Below are positions 16,398 through 23,962 of a stretch of DNA of 41,998 nt, one piece after another. The translations under genes were made by a program, and so were the position numbers. The notes below the pieces were generated by a model, which did no database searches, was not told the DNA's origin, and saw nothing but the letters and a program-made list of their open reading frames with translations. Source of the DNA: Gemmatimonadota bacterium (GTDB taxonomy: Bacteria; Gemmatimonadota; Gemmatimonadetes; Palauibacterales; Palauibacteraceae); assembly GCA_022820995.1 (NCBI GenBank), contig JAJEEM010000036.1, forward strand, positions 1 through 41,998, given 5' to 3'. Positions within the stretch are counted from its first letter, which is position 1. Each line of letters begins with the position of its first letter.

Positions 16398-17777
16398 ATG
16401 AAGACAATCGCGAGCCTCGCGGCCCTGGCGCTGACGCTGGGCGGGACGCCCCAGCTCTCGGTGACGCCGCTGGAGGGACAGGCGCGGGACTACCGGCCGG
16501 AGCGGCCGTTCGGGACGCTTCGGGAGCAGGCGCGGACGCAGCAGGCGTGGTTGGCGGAGCGGCTCGAGACGAACCTGCCCATGCTGATGCGGAAGCACGG
16601 CGTGGACATGTGGGTCATCGCCATGCGGGAGTACAACGAGGATCCCGTCTTCCCCGCCCTCGTCTCCCCCACGACCTTCGCGGCCCGCCGCCGGACGATC
16701 TACATCTTCCACGACCGAGGGCCGGAGGCGGGCGTCGAGCGTCTCGCACTCGGAGGCAGTTCGCAGGGAGGCGTGTACGAAGCCGTGCGCGCCACCGCCA
16801 CCGCACCGGACGGGCGGCAGGCGGAACTGTGGGGCGCGGACCAGTGGGACCTCTTCGCCGACATGGTGCGCGAGCGCGACCCGCAGCGGATCGCCGTGAA
16901 CATCTCGCACGACCACAACTTCGCCGACGGACTCTCGGCGGGAGAGTGGGAGCAGATGGAGACGGCCCTGGGCCCGGACCTCGCGGGCCGCGTCGTCCGC
17001 GAGCCGCTGCTGGCGATCGAGTACCTCGCCATGCGCGTGCCCTCGATGGCGCCGGTGTACCGCCGGATCCAGGCGGTCGTGCACGAGATCATCGGCACGG
17101 CGTTCTCCGAGGTCGTCATCGTGCCCGGCCAGACCACGACTGCCGATGTCGTCTGGTGGATGCGCCAGCGCGTGCACGACCTTGGGCTCGACTCCTGGTT
17201 CCAGCCCTCGGTGTCGGTGCAGCGGCGCGGCGTGGACATGAGCGGCGTGACGGCGCCGGTGATCGAGCGGGGGGACGTGCTCCACTGCGACTTCGGGCTC
17301 GTCGCCCTCGGCCTCGCGACGGACACGCAGCACATGGCCTATGTCCTCCACGAAGGCGAGACGGACGCCCCCGCGGGTCTGCGACAGGCGTTGGCGAACT
17401 CGAACCGCCTACAGGACATCCTCCTGGAGGAGACGAAGGTCGGCCGCACCGGAAACGAGATCCTCGCCACGGTCCTCGATAAAATGCGGGCGGAGGGACT
17501 CAACGGGACGATGTACACGCACCCGATCGGCGACCACGGCCACGGCGCGGGGCCATTGATCGGCCTCTGGGACTACCAGACGGGCGTGCCCGGCCGGGGC
17601 GATCCACCCGTGATCCCAGGCATGTGGTTCTCGACCGAACTCCAGGTGACGACACCGGTCCCCGAATGGGACGGGCAAACGGTGCGGATGGCGCAGGAGG
17701 AGGAAGCGGAGATCACGCTGGACGGCGAGATTCGCTGGATGCTCCGCCGCCAGACCGAACTGCACCTGGTCCGCTAG
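16398..17777 (+). CDS. secreted M24-family (Xaa-Pro aminopeptidase-like) peptidase
   Basis: A 459-residue metallopeptidase of the pita-bread fold. GGAGG at 16386-16390 precedes the ATG at 16398, which opens a signal peptide (MKTIASLAALALTLGG). Metal ligands of the M24 site are visible: Asp in LHCDFG, Asp in the ATDTQH segment, His in THPIGDHGHG, Glu in FSTELQV and Glu in the EEEAEITLDG tail. The N-terminal creatinase-like domain covers about residues 40-220. It probably removes N-terminal residues, perhaps before proline, from external peptides. It is divergent from the NucS-like gene and convergent with the CoA-transferase. Confidence 0.87.
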   Translation: MKTIASLAALALTLGGTPQLSVTPLEGQARDYRPERPFGTLREQARTQQAWLAERLETNLPMLMRKHGVDMWVIAMREYNEDPVFPALVSPTTFAARRRTIYIFHDRGPEAGVERLALGGSSQGGVYEAVRATATAPDGRQAELWGADQWDLFADMVRERDPQRIAVNISHDHNFADGLSAGEWEQMETALGPDLAGRVVREPLLAIEYLAMRVPSMAPVYRRIQAVVHEIIGTAFSEVVIVPGQTTTADVVWWMRQRVHDLGLDSWFQPSVSVQRRGVDMSGVTAPVIERGDVLHCDFGLVALGLATDTQHMAYVLHEGETDAPAGLRQALANSNRLQDILLEETKVGRTGNEILATVLDKMRAEGLNGTMYTHPIGDHGHGAGPLIGLWDYQTGVPGRGDPPVIPGMWFSTELQVTTPVPEWDGQTVRMAQEEEAEITLDGEIRWMLRRQTELHLVR

Positions 17778-17797
17778 CGCCGCGCGGGCGCGTGACT

Positions 17798-17823
17798 CCG
17801 GACGTTCCCGCGGGAACGTCCGG
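17798..17823. terminator. perfect 26-base palindrome between convergent genes
   Basis: The stretch is a perfect palindrome centred between 17810 and 17811 (CCGGACGTTCCCG and its complement, no loop). It lies 20 bases after the M24 stop and 20 before the CoA-transferase stop. It could fold as a bidirectional terminator or be a protein-binding site; no T-run supports intrinsic termination. Confidence 0.5.
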
Positions 17824-17843
17824 GATCTGTACCCCTGGTGTAC

Positions 17844-19067
17844 TTAATCCGTACCGATTATGGACTCGGCTGCGAGACTTGAGACCTCTGCATCGGAGAG
17901 GTCGAGCACGTCGGTCAGGACCTGTCGGGTGTCGCGGCCCAGGGTCGGGGCCGGGTTCAGGGGGACATCGGGGGCGTCGGACGTGAGGAGCGGGGTGCGG
18001 ACGAACTCGAGTTCCCCGAGCCCGTCGTAGTCGACGGTGACCCGCACCCCGCGCGCCTCGAGTTGCGGACACTCGAGCAGATCGTCGGAGGTCTGCACCG
18101 GCCCCGCGGGCACGCCCACCTCCTGGAGCCGCCGTACGGCCTCATCGCGGGTCAGCTCGGCGAATACGGGCCGGACGACCTCGTCGAGGAGCGCGCGGTG
18201 CTCGGTGCGCAGGTCCGGAGAGGCCAGGCGCGGGTCCTCCAGCAGGTCCGGGCGGTCCAGCATGCGGCAGAAGCGGCGCCACATGATGTCATCGGGGATC
18301 GTGAAGGCGACGTACCCGTCGCTCACCGGCATCGGCCCACGCGGATAGAAGCCGGGCGGATCCCCCCGCCTCGGCCGCGCCCCGGTGTTGGCCGCCAGCG
18401 AGACCATGCGCTCGTTCAGCGACAGCACGCCGTCGTACATCGCGGAATCCACGAACTGGCCCTTTCCCGTCACCGTGCGCCGGTAGAGCGCCATCGTCAC
18501 GCCGTGCGCCGCGGCGAGCCCCGCGTAGAGATCCGGCATCCCGTAGATCGAGGGCGACGGCGGCTTGTCGGCGAAGCCGATCATGTGCATGACGCCCCCC
18601 ATCGCCTCCGCCACCACGTCGAACGACGGCCAGTCCCCGTACGGCCCCTCCCGTCCCGGCAGCCGCCCGAAGCCCGACACCGCCGCGTAGATCAGTCCCG
18701 GGTTCAGTTCCGAGAGCGCCTCGTAGCCGAGGCCCATCCGGTCGACGGACCCCGGCCGCAGGTTCTCGACCACGACGTCGGACTTCGCCACCAGCGACCG
18801 GTAGAGGTCGCGCCCCTCGTCGCTCTTCAAGTTGAGCGCGAGCGATTTCTTGTTCCGGTTGTACGCCATGAACCCGACGCCCATGCGGACGCCGTTCCGC
18901 TCGACGAAGGGAGGGATGGACCGGCGCGGATCCCCCGCGCCCGGGCGCTCGATCTTGATGACCTCGGCCCCCGCGTCCGCGAGCAGCAGCGAACAGTAGG
19001 GGGCGGACATGTATTGTTCGAGCGCGATCACGCGCACGCCCGCGAGCGGCCGACCGGAGTCGGTCAT
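17844..19067 (-). CDS. CaiB/BaiF-family CoA-transferase
   Basis: A 407-residue class III CoA-transferase, which moves CoA between carboxylic acids. Family features: GVRVIALEQYMSAPYCSLLLAD near the start, AEVIKIERP, YNRNKKSLALNLKS, VVVENLRPG, and the segment with the catalytic Asp (GMPDLYAGLAAAHG), followed by TGKGQFVDSAMYDG. The C-terminus ends in LGRDTRQVL. The ATG at 19067 has GGGAGA ahead. The frame is open much further upstream (to 20945), but that part is antisense-shifted S9 peptidase coding and is not real. Likely role: activation of a carboxylate for catabolism; the substrate is unknown. Confidence 0.9.
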   Translation of the reverse strand: MTDSGRPLAGVRVIALEQYMSAPYCSLLLADAGAEVIKIERPGAGDPRRSIPPFVERNGVRMGVGFMAYNRNKKSLALNLKSDEGRDLYRSLVAKSDVVVENLRPGSVDRMGLGYEALSELNPGLIYAAVSGFGRLPGREGPYGDWPSFDVVAEAMGGVMHMIGFADKPPSPSIYGMPDLYAGLAAAHGVTMALYRRTVTGKGQFVDSAMYDGVLSLNERMVSLAANTGARPRRGDPPGFYPRGPMPVSDGYVAFTIPDDIMWRRFCRMLDRPDLLEDPRLASPDLRTEHRALLDEVVRPVFAELTRDEAVRRLQEVGVPAGPVQTSDDLLECPQLEARGVRVTVDYDGLGELEFVRTPLLTSDAPDVPLNPAPTLGRDTRQVLTDVLDLSDAEVSSLAAESIIGTD

Positions 19068-19126
19068 GGGTGGATCTCCCGGGTTCGAGGGGTCGGTCTG
19101 GGTGGTCCGCCGAGCGGCAAGAGGGG

Positions 19127-21151
19127 TCAGCTCGTCGTCGGCATCGTTCGGTACTTGTCGAACCAGGCCACGATGTTCGCGATCTTGGCCATGAGCTGGC
19201 TCGGCCGGCGGCTCATGTCGTGCGAGGCGCCCGGCAACCGGATCACGGCTGTGTCGATCCCGCGCAGCTTCAGCGCGTGGAACATCTGGTACGACTCCGA
19301 GAGCGGCGTCCGCAGATCCTCCTCCCCCGTGATGATCATCGTGGGCGTCGTCACGTTTCCCACCAGGGAAATCGGAGAGAACTCCCAGTAGGCCTCCGGG
19401 TTCTCCCACGGGAGGCCCTCGTAGCGGCTGTGGTAGTAGCCGTACCAGTTGTCCGCCGTGAGCGTCTTGCTGATCCAGTTGACGACGGGTTTCTGGGACA
19501 CCGCGGCGCGGAAGCGGTCCGTCTTGCCGACGATCCAGGCCGTCATGATGCCGCCGGCGCTCCCGCCGGTGACGAAGAGGTTGTCCTCGTCGATGTACCC
19601 GCGCTCGATGACGGCATCGACCCCGGAAATGAGATCGTCGTAGTCCTGACCCGGGTAGTTGTGATAGAGGAGGTCCGCGAACTCCTCGCCGTAGCTCGGG
19701 CTCCCGCGCGGGTTCGCGTAGAGGACGACGTAGCCGGCCGCGGCGAGAAGCTGCATCTCCGCCGAGAAGCGGTCTCCGTAGTTCGAGACGGGCCCGCCAT
19801 GAATTTCCAGGATGAGGGGATAGCGCCGGTCCGGGTCGAAGTCGGGCGGCTTCACGATCCACCCCTGGACGGGACGACCGTCGAAGGACGAGTCCCACCA
19901 GATCTCCTCGACCTCGCCCAGTTGACGGTTCGCGAGCAGGTCTTCGTTGAGCGACGTGATGCGGCGCACGTCTCCGCCTCTCGAGCCCACGGCGACCTCG
20001 CCCGGGGATTCGGGACGCGTCTGGTTGAGCGCGAAACTTCCGTCGTTGGCCACGCTGAAGGAGCCGCCGCCGTAGGGACGCCCGTAGGACGTGCCTCCCA
20101 GGTCCTCCGCCAGCACCTCGAGATCGCCGGCGAGCGTGGCGAAGCCGACCTTCGAGTTCCCCTCGTCGTCGTACTGGAAGTAGATCCCGCTCCCGTCGGA
20201 AGCCCACACCGGGTTCGAAACGCTGCGGTCGAGATCGCCCGTGAGGACGCGCTGCCCGCTCCCGTCGAGGTTCATCACCTGCAGCTGGCTCACCTGGTAG
20301 GTGCGGGTGCGGTCCTCGTAGCCGACGAACGCGATCTGCCGTCCGTCGGGAGAGACGGCCGGACTCCGGTCGGGTCCCGGCCGGTCCGTGAGGGGGCGCA
20401 CTTCCCCGGTGGCGACCGAGACGATGTAGAGTTCGGAGTTCCGGTAGTCGTGGACCCAGTCCTCGTTCCGGTTCGACGAGAAGACGAGGCTCGCGCCGTC
20501 CGGGGTCCAGGCCGCGGGACTCTGGTGCTGGAAGTCGCCCGATGTGACCTGCGTGGGCGTCCCGCCCTCGACCGGCACGATGAAGACGTGGTCGTACCCG
20601 AAATCGAGATAGCCGACGCCGTCCTGCCGGTTCTTGAAGCGGTCCTCCATGATGGGAGGATCGGCCCACTCCGCGCCGGCGGGCGGCTTCGGCGGCGGGG
20701 CGAGGCTCGGCGGCGGGTAGGGAACGAGCTTGTTGAACGCGATGTAGCGCCCGTCCGGCGACCAGCGGAGCCCGCGCGGCGATTCGAGGAGCTGCGTGAG
20801 CGTCGCCTCCTCGCCCGTGTCCATCCAGCGCACGTGGATCTGGCCGTCGTCCGTGTACGCGATGCGGCTGCCGTCGGACGACCACCGCGGAGATCCGCCC
20901 ACGCCCACCCGCCGGTGATCCGAGCCGTCGGCGTTCATGAGCCACAACTCGGATTTCTTCGCGTCGCGCATGATGTCCATCGACGTGCGGACGTAGACGA
21001 CCTGACTGCCGTCGGGCGAGATCCGGGGATCCGCGGCGTATTCGAGTTCGAACACGTCCATCGGCTCGAAGGGGCCCTGCGCGGCCAACCGATCGGCGCT
21101 CAGCGGACCCGCGACGGCGAGCAGGGCAAGGAAAAATCTCATCGTACGCAT
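19127..21151 (-). CDS. secreted S9-family peptidase (second paralogue)
   Basis: A 674-residue exported serine peptidase. The ATG at 21151 has GGGAG six bases upstream and begins a signal peptide (MRTMRFFLALLAVAG) that ends near LAAQ; the longer frame to 21259 lacks such a site. The propeller has PD40 repeats (SPDGSQVVYV, SPDGRYIAFN, SPDGRQIAFVG). The hydrolase domain shows HGGPVSNYGD, the nucleophile in VTGGSAGGIM, the acid in GEEDLRTP and the catalytic His in GASHDMS. It resembles acylaminoacyl-peptidase-like S9C enzymes. It is divergent from the D-aminoacylase-like gene and lies just upstream of the CoA-transferase on the same strand. Confidence 0.9.
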   Translation of the reverse strand: MRTMRFFLALLAVAGPLSADRLAAQGPFEPMDVFELEYAADPRISPDGSQVVYVRTSMDIMRDAKKSELWLMNADGSDHRRVGVGGSPRWSSDGSRIAYTDDGQIHVRWMDTGEEATLTQLLESPRGLRWSPDGRYIAFNKLVPYPPPSLAPPPKPPAGAEWADPPIMEDRFKNRQDGVGYLDFGYDHVFIVPVEGGTPTQVTSGDFQHQSPAAWTPDGASLVFSSNRNEDWVHDYRNSELYIVSVATGEVRPLTDRPGPDRSPAVSPDGRQIAFVGYEDRTRTYQVSQLQVMNLDGSGQRVLTGDLDRSVSNPVWASDGSGIYFQYDDEGNSKVGFATLAGDLEVLAEDLGGTSYGRPYGGGSFSVANDGSFALNQTRPESPGEVAVGSRGGDVRRITSLNEDLLANRQLGEVEEIWWDSSFDGRPVQGWIVKPPDFDPDRRYPLILEIHGGPVSNYGDRFSAEMQLLAAAGYVVLYANPRGSPSYGEEFADLLYHNYPGQDYDDLISGVDAVIERGYIDEDNLFVTGGSAGGIMTAWIVGKTDRFRAAVSQKPVVNWISKTLTADNWYGYYHSRYEGLPWENPEAYWEFSPISLVGNVTTPTMIITGEEDLRTPLSESYQMFHALKLRGIDTAVIRLPGASHDMSRRPSQLMAKIANIVAWFDKYRTMPTTS

Positions 21152-21288
21152 CGTCGACTCCCGGGATCGGACGGAGGATGGGACTGGAAACATATCTCCC
21201 CGATTCGACCTGCGGGCAACCGTCGCGTTATCGTTCGCCTTGTCAGGATCCGCCGCCAACGCTGTGCCATTCTCCCGGGGTGATTGAC
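21152..21288. promoter_or_regulatory. divergent intergenic region between S9 peptidase and deacylase genes
   Basis: These 137 bases hold the start signals of both divergent genes. The ribosome binding site for the S9 gene (GGGAG on the complement) is clear. For the plus-strand gene only a GGGGTGA-like stretch before the ATG at 21289 is visible. No operator is evident. Confidence 0.35.
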
Positions 21289-23043
21289 ATGATTCGGTTT
21301 ACCGCACGCTGCACCGTTCTTGTGGCCGCGAGCGCCGTCCTCGCGGCGGGAGCCCTCCCCCTCCGGCTTTCCGCACAGGACTACGACATCCTCATCCGGA
21401 ACGGGCGTGTGATCGACGGCACGGGGAACCCGTGGTTCGCGGCGGACATCGCCATCGACGGCGACCGGATCGTCCGGATCGGGAGGCTCGGCGATGCGAC
21501 GGCGCGGCGGGTCGTGGACGCGACGGGGATGTACGTCTCGCCCGGCTTCATCGACCTGCACTCGCACGCCGACCGGGCCATGACCTCCGAGCACCTGGAG
21601 GCGCGACGGGCGAAGAGCCTGAACAGCCAGGGTCTCACGACGGTCATCGGCGGGCCCGACGGCCGCAATCAGGCATGGCCCATCAGCGCCGAGATCGCGG
21701 CGCTCCGGGAGATGGGGCACGCGATGAACTTCGTCCCCATGGTCGGCCACAGCACGGTGCGCGCCGAGGTGATGGGCGACGACTACGAGCGCCCGGCGAC
21801 GGAGGAAGAGATCGCCCGCATGCAGGCGCTCGTGCGCGAGGGAATGGAGTCGGGGGCGTGGGGGCTGGGAGCCGGCGTCGAGTACCGCCCCGCCCGCTTC
21901 AGCACGCCCGAGGAGATCATCGCGCTGGCGGGGGCCGTGGCGCCCTACGACGGCTTCTACGTCGCGCACCAGCGGAGCGAGGCGGCGATGCCGCTGTGGG
22001 AACTGCCGAGCACGGTGAACGATTGGCCGGTGGACGGAAACCAGGGACTGGCCGAAACCGTGAATATCGCCCGCGCCGCCGGGATCCGGGTCGTCGCGAG
22101 CCATCACAAGGCGCGGGGCCGCTCCAGCTTCGGGCGGTCGGGGCAGGATATCCTCGTCGTGGACCGGGCCCGGGAGGAGGGCCTCGAAGTCTACCTCGAT
22201 GTCTACCCGTACGAGACGTTCGGCGGGGGGGCGCGACCCATGATCCCGCGCTGGAGCCTCGTGCACGACACCGTCGACACGAGCGGCGGAAGGGACAGCC
22301 CCGTCTACGGGCGCGAAGGGATGTTCGACGACGCCCGGGCGCACCTGGAACGCCGCTGGGCGGACCCGGAACTCCAGGGTCTCATCGCCCGCGACATCGA
22401 GTGGATCGTCGACCACAACGGGGGTCCGGATCGCGTCGTGGTGGTGGGCTATCCCGATTCGACGTACGTGGGCCGGACGCTGGAGGAACTGGGCCGACGG
22501 ATGGACGTCACCTATCAGGAAGTCGTCGTGCACATGGCGCTCAACGGCTATCCGGATGTCCTCGGCGGGGCCTGGACGCGCGGCTACGGGATTCACGATG
22601 CGGACATCATCAACTACTACCGGCAGGACTACACGGCGACGGCCTCCGACGCGGCCGTGAGCGGGGTCGAGGGCGTTCCCGCTTTCGCGTCGCGTCCCGG
22701 CGCGCACCCCCGCCATTTCGGCGCCTTCACGCGCAAGATCTCCCGCTACGTGAAAGACCTGAGGGCGATCACGCTGCCCTTCGCGGTCCGCTCGATGACG
22801 GGGCTGCCGGCACGGATCATCGGGCTGGAGGACCGCGGCTTCCTGCGGGAAGGCTACCAGGCGGACCTCGTCGTGTTCGACCTCGAGCGTCTCCGCGACC
22901 GGGCCACCGTGCTCGAGCCGGACCTCTTCAGCGAGGGGGTCGACTACGTAATGGTGAACGGCGTGTTCACGATCGACGGCGGCGAGTTCACCGATGCGCT
23001 CCCCGGCGAGGTCATCCTCCGCGGGCGGAACCCCGCGAATTAG
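21289..23043 (+). CDS. secreted N-acyl-D-amino-acid deacylase-type amidohydrolase
   Basis: A 584-residue amidohydrolase resembling D-aminoacylases, which remove acyl groups from N-acyl-D-amino acids or dipeptides. After a signal peptide (about residues 1-26, ending near LSAQ) comes the family opening (YDILIRNGRVIDGTGNPW), the metal motif in FIDLHSHADR, His in ASHHKARG, an Asp/Glu-rich barrel core, and late blocks AFTRKISRYV, SMTGLPARIIGLEDRG and ADLVVFD. The length is normal for this group (about 500-580). The ATG at 21289 is preferred because the signal peptide follows directly; the frame from 21178 adds an unlikely N-terminus. It probably salvages D-amino-acid derivatives outside the cytoplasm. 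Confidence 0.88.
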   Translation: MIRFTARCTVLVAASAVLAAGALPLRLSAQDYDILIRNGRVIDGTGNPWFAADIAIDGDRIVRIGRLGDATARRVVDATGMYVSPGFIDLHSHADRAMTSEHLEARRAKSLNSQGLTTVIGGPDGRNQAWPISAEIAALREMGHAMNFVPMVGHSTVRAEVMGDDYERPATEEEIARMQALVREGMESGAWGLGAGVEYRPARFSTPEEIIALAGAVAPYDGFYVAHQRSEAAMPLWELPSTVNDWPVDGNQGLAETVNIARAAGIRVVASHHKARGRSSFGRSGQDILVVDRAREEGLEVYLDVYPYETFGGGARPMIPRWSLVHDTVDTSGGRDSPVYGREGMFDDARAHLERRWADPELQGLIARDIEWIVDHNGGPDRVVVVGYPDSTYVGRTLEELGRRMDVTYQEVVVHMALNGYPDVLGGAWTRGYGIHDADIINYYRQDYTATASDAAVSGVEGVPAFASRPGAHPRHFGAFTRKISRYVKDLRAITLPFAVRSMTGLPARIIGLEDRGFLREGYQADLVVFDLERLRDRATVLEPDLFSEGVDYVMVNGVFTIDGGEFTDALPGEVILRGRNPAN

Positions 23044-23118
23044 CTCGTGCCGTCGGTGTACCGACGAAGAACCGATCTCCCCACGGCGGCAGCTCCACCC
23101 AAGGCTAAGGTTCGACGG

Positions 23119-23154
23119 TTGACGCTTGATAGGCAATATCCATATGACTAGAAT
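23119..23154 (+). promoter_or_regulatory. candidate promoter of the toxin-antitoxin operon
   Basis: TTGACG (23119-23124) is followed after 18 bases by TATGAC (23143-23148). TAGAAT (23149-23154) ends six bases before the antitoxin ATG at 23161, a spacing seen in leaderless transcription. No Shine-Dalgarno sequence precedes the ATG. The local stretch is AT-rich against its surroundings and contains CATATG. Confidence 0.45.
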
Positions 23155-23160
23155 AGACAC

Positions 23161-23460
23161 ATGAGACGAGCCAGCGTCAGCGAAGCGAAGAACGCCCTCA
23201 GCGGACTGCTGGGTGACGTGCGTCGCGGGGAAGCCGTGTTGATCACACATCGCGGGAAGCCCGTTGCCCGGATCGAACCCTGCCGCGGGGACGAACTGGG
23301 CGCCGACCAGGGGGCCGCGGAACTCGTGCGCCGCGGAGTCGCGGCTCCTCCTCGCACTCCTCTCGATGTCGAACGTTTCCTGAACGCTCCCCTTGTACGG
23401 CTCACCGCCGGAGCCACCGCCAGCGACCTGATCGTGGCAGAGCGCCGAGACGACCGGTGA
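23161..23460 (+). CDS. Phd/YefM-type antitoxin
   Basis: A 99-residue antitoxin. The N-terminal half has the Phd/YefM fold signature: SVSEAKNALSGLLGDVRRGEAVLITHRGKPVARIEP, split here into the helix with SEAKN and the strand with ITHRGKPVA. This half binds operator DNA in the family; the C-terminal part (about residues 55-99) would wrap the toxin. Its stop overlaps the toxin GTG (GTGA), so the two are coupled. The operon probably represses itself, as is usual for the family. Confidence 0.88.
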   Translation: MRRASVSEAKNALSGLLGDVRRGEAVLITHRGKPVARIEPCRGDELGADQGAAELVRRGVAAPPRTPLDVERFLNAPLVRLTAGATASDLIVAERRDDR

Positions 23461-23876
23461 AATACTGGGATTCCTCTGCACTGGTGTCGCTTATCGTGGA
23501 AGAGCCCCGCAGCACCGAGCGTCGCGCGACGATCCGGCGCGATCCAGCCATTGTGACGTGGTGGGGGAGTCGAGTGGAGTGCGCATCCGCGCTGAACCGC
23601 CTCCAACGGGATCGCCGTTTCGACGTCGGTGAACTCGACCGGTCTCTCGAGCAGCTTCGGCATCTGGCGGCGAGCTGGCTCGAGATCGAGCCGCTGGAGC
23701 ACGTACGCAACCGCGCGATCAGATTGCTTCGGCTTCACCCGCTGCGGGCGGCAGATGCCCTGCAACTGGCGGCGGCGCTCACCGCCGCGGCCGAAGACCC
23801 GGAGCGGTTTGATCTCGTCAGCAGCGATGATCGGCTCTCCGCCGCGGCACAGCGCGAGGGATTCAGAGTTCTTTGA
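23457..23876 (+). CDS. VapC-like PIN-domain toxin
   Basis: A 139-residue PIN-domain ribonuclease. Acidic site residues are Asp5 (KYWDSSAL), Glu41 (RVECASAL), Asp100 (LRAADALQLA) and Asp124/125 (LVSSDDRL), the standard metal-binding set. The GTG at 23457 overlaps the antitoxin stop. Members of this family cleave tRNA or rRNA and are held inactive by the partner antitoxin. Length is normal and the active site looks intact. Confidence 0.88.
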   Translation: MKYWDSSALVSLIVEEPRSTERRATIRRDPAIVTWWGSRVECASALNRLQRDRRFDVGELDRSLEQLRHLAASWLEIEPLEHVRNRAIRLLRLHPLRAADALQLAAALTAAAEDPERFDLVSSDDRLSAAAQREGFRVL

Positions 23877-23899
23877 CTGGCCGTGACTGACGACATCGG

Positions 23900-23921
23900 A
23901 CAGTGTTAGATCGTACACTGT
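23900..23921. terminator. inverted repeat after the toxin gene
   Basis: ACAGTGT (23900-23906) and ACACTGT (23915-23921) are perfect inverted arms with an eight-base loop, 23 bases after the toxin stop. This may be a weak terminator or an operator for the dehydrogenase gene at 23963. Confidence 0.35.
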
Positions 23922-23962
23922 TCGGTTGAGGCCGTACTCGATCCCCGTGACCGGGAGAGACC

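Noticed and set aside
17844..20945. Apparent 1033-residue fusion ending in the CoA-transferase
   Set aside because: Only the part from 19067 matches a family; the rest is an off-frame reading of the S9 peptidase.
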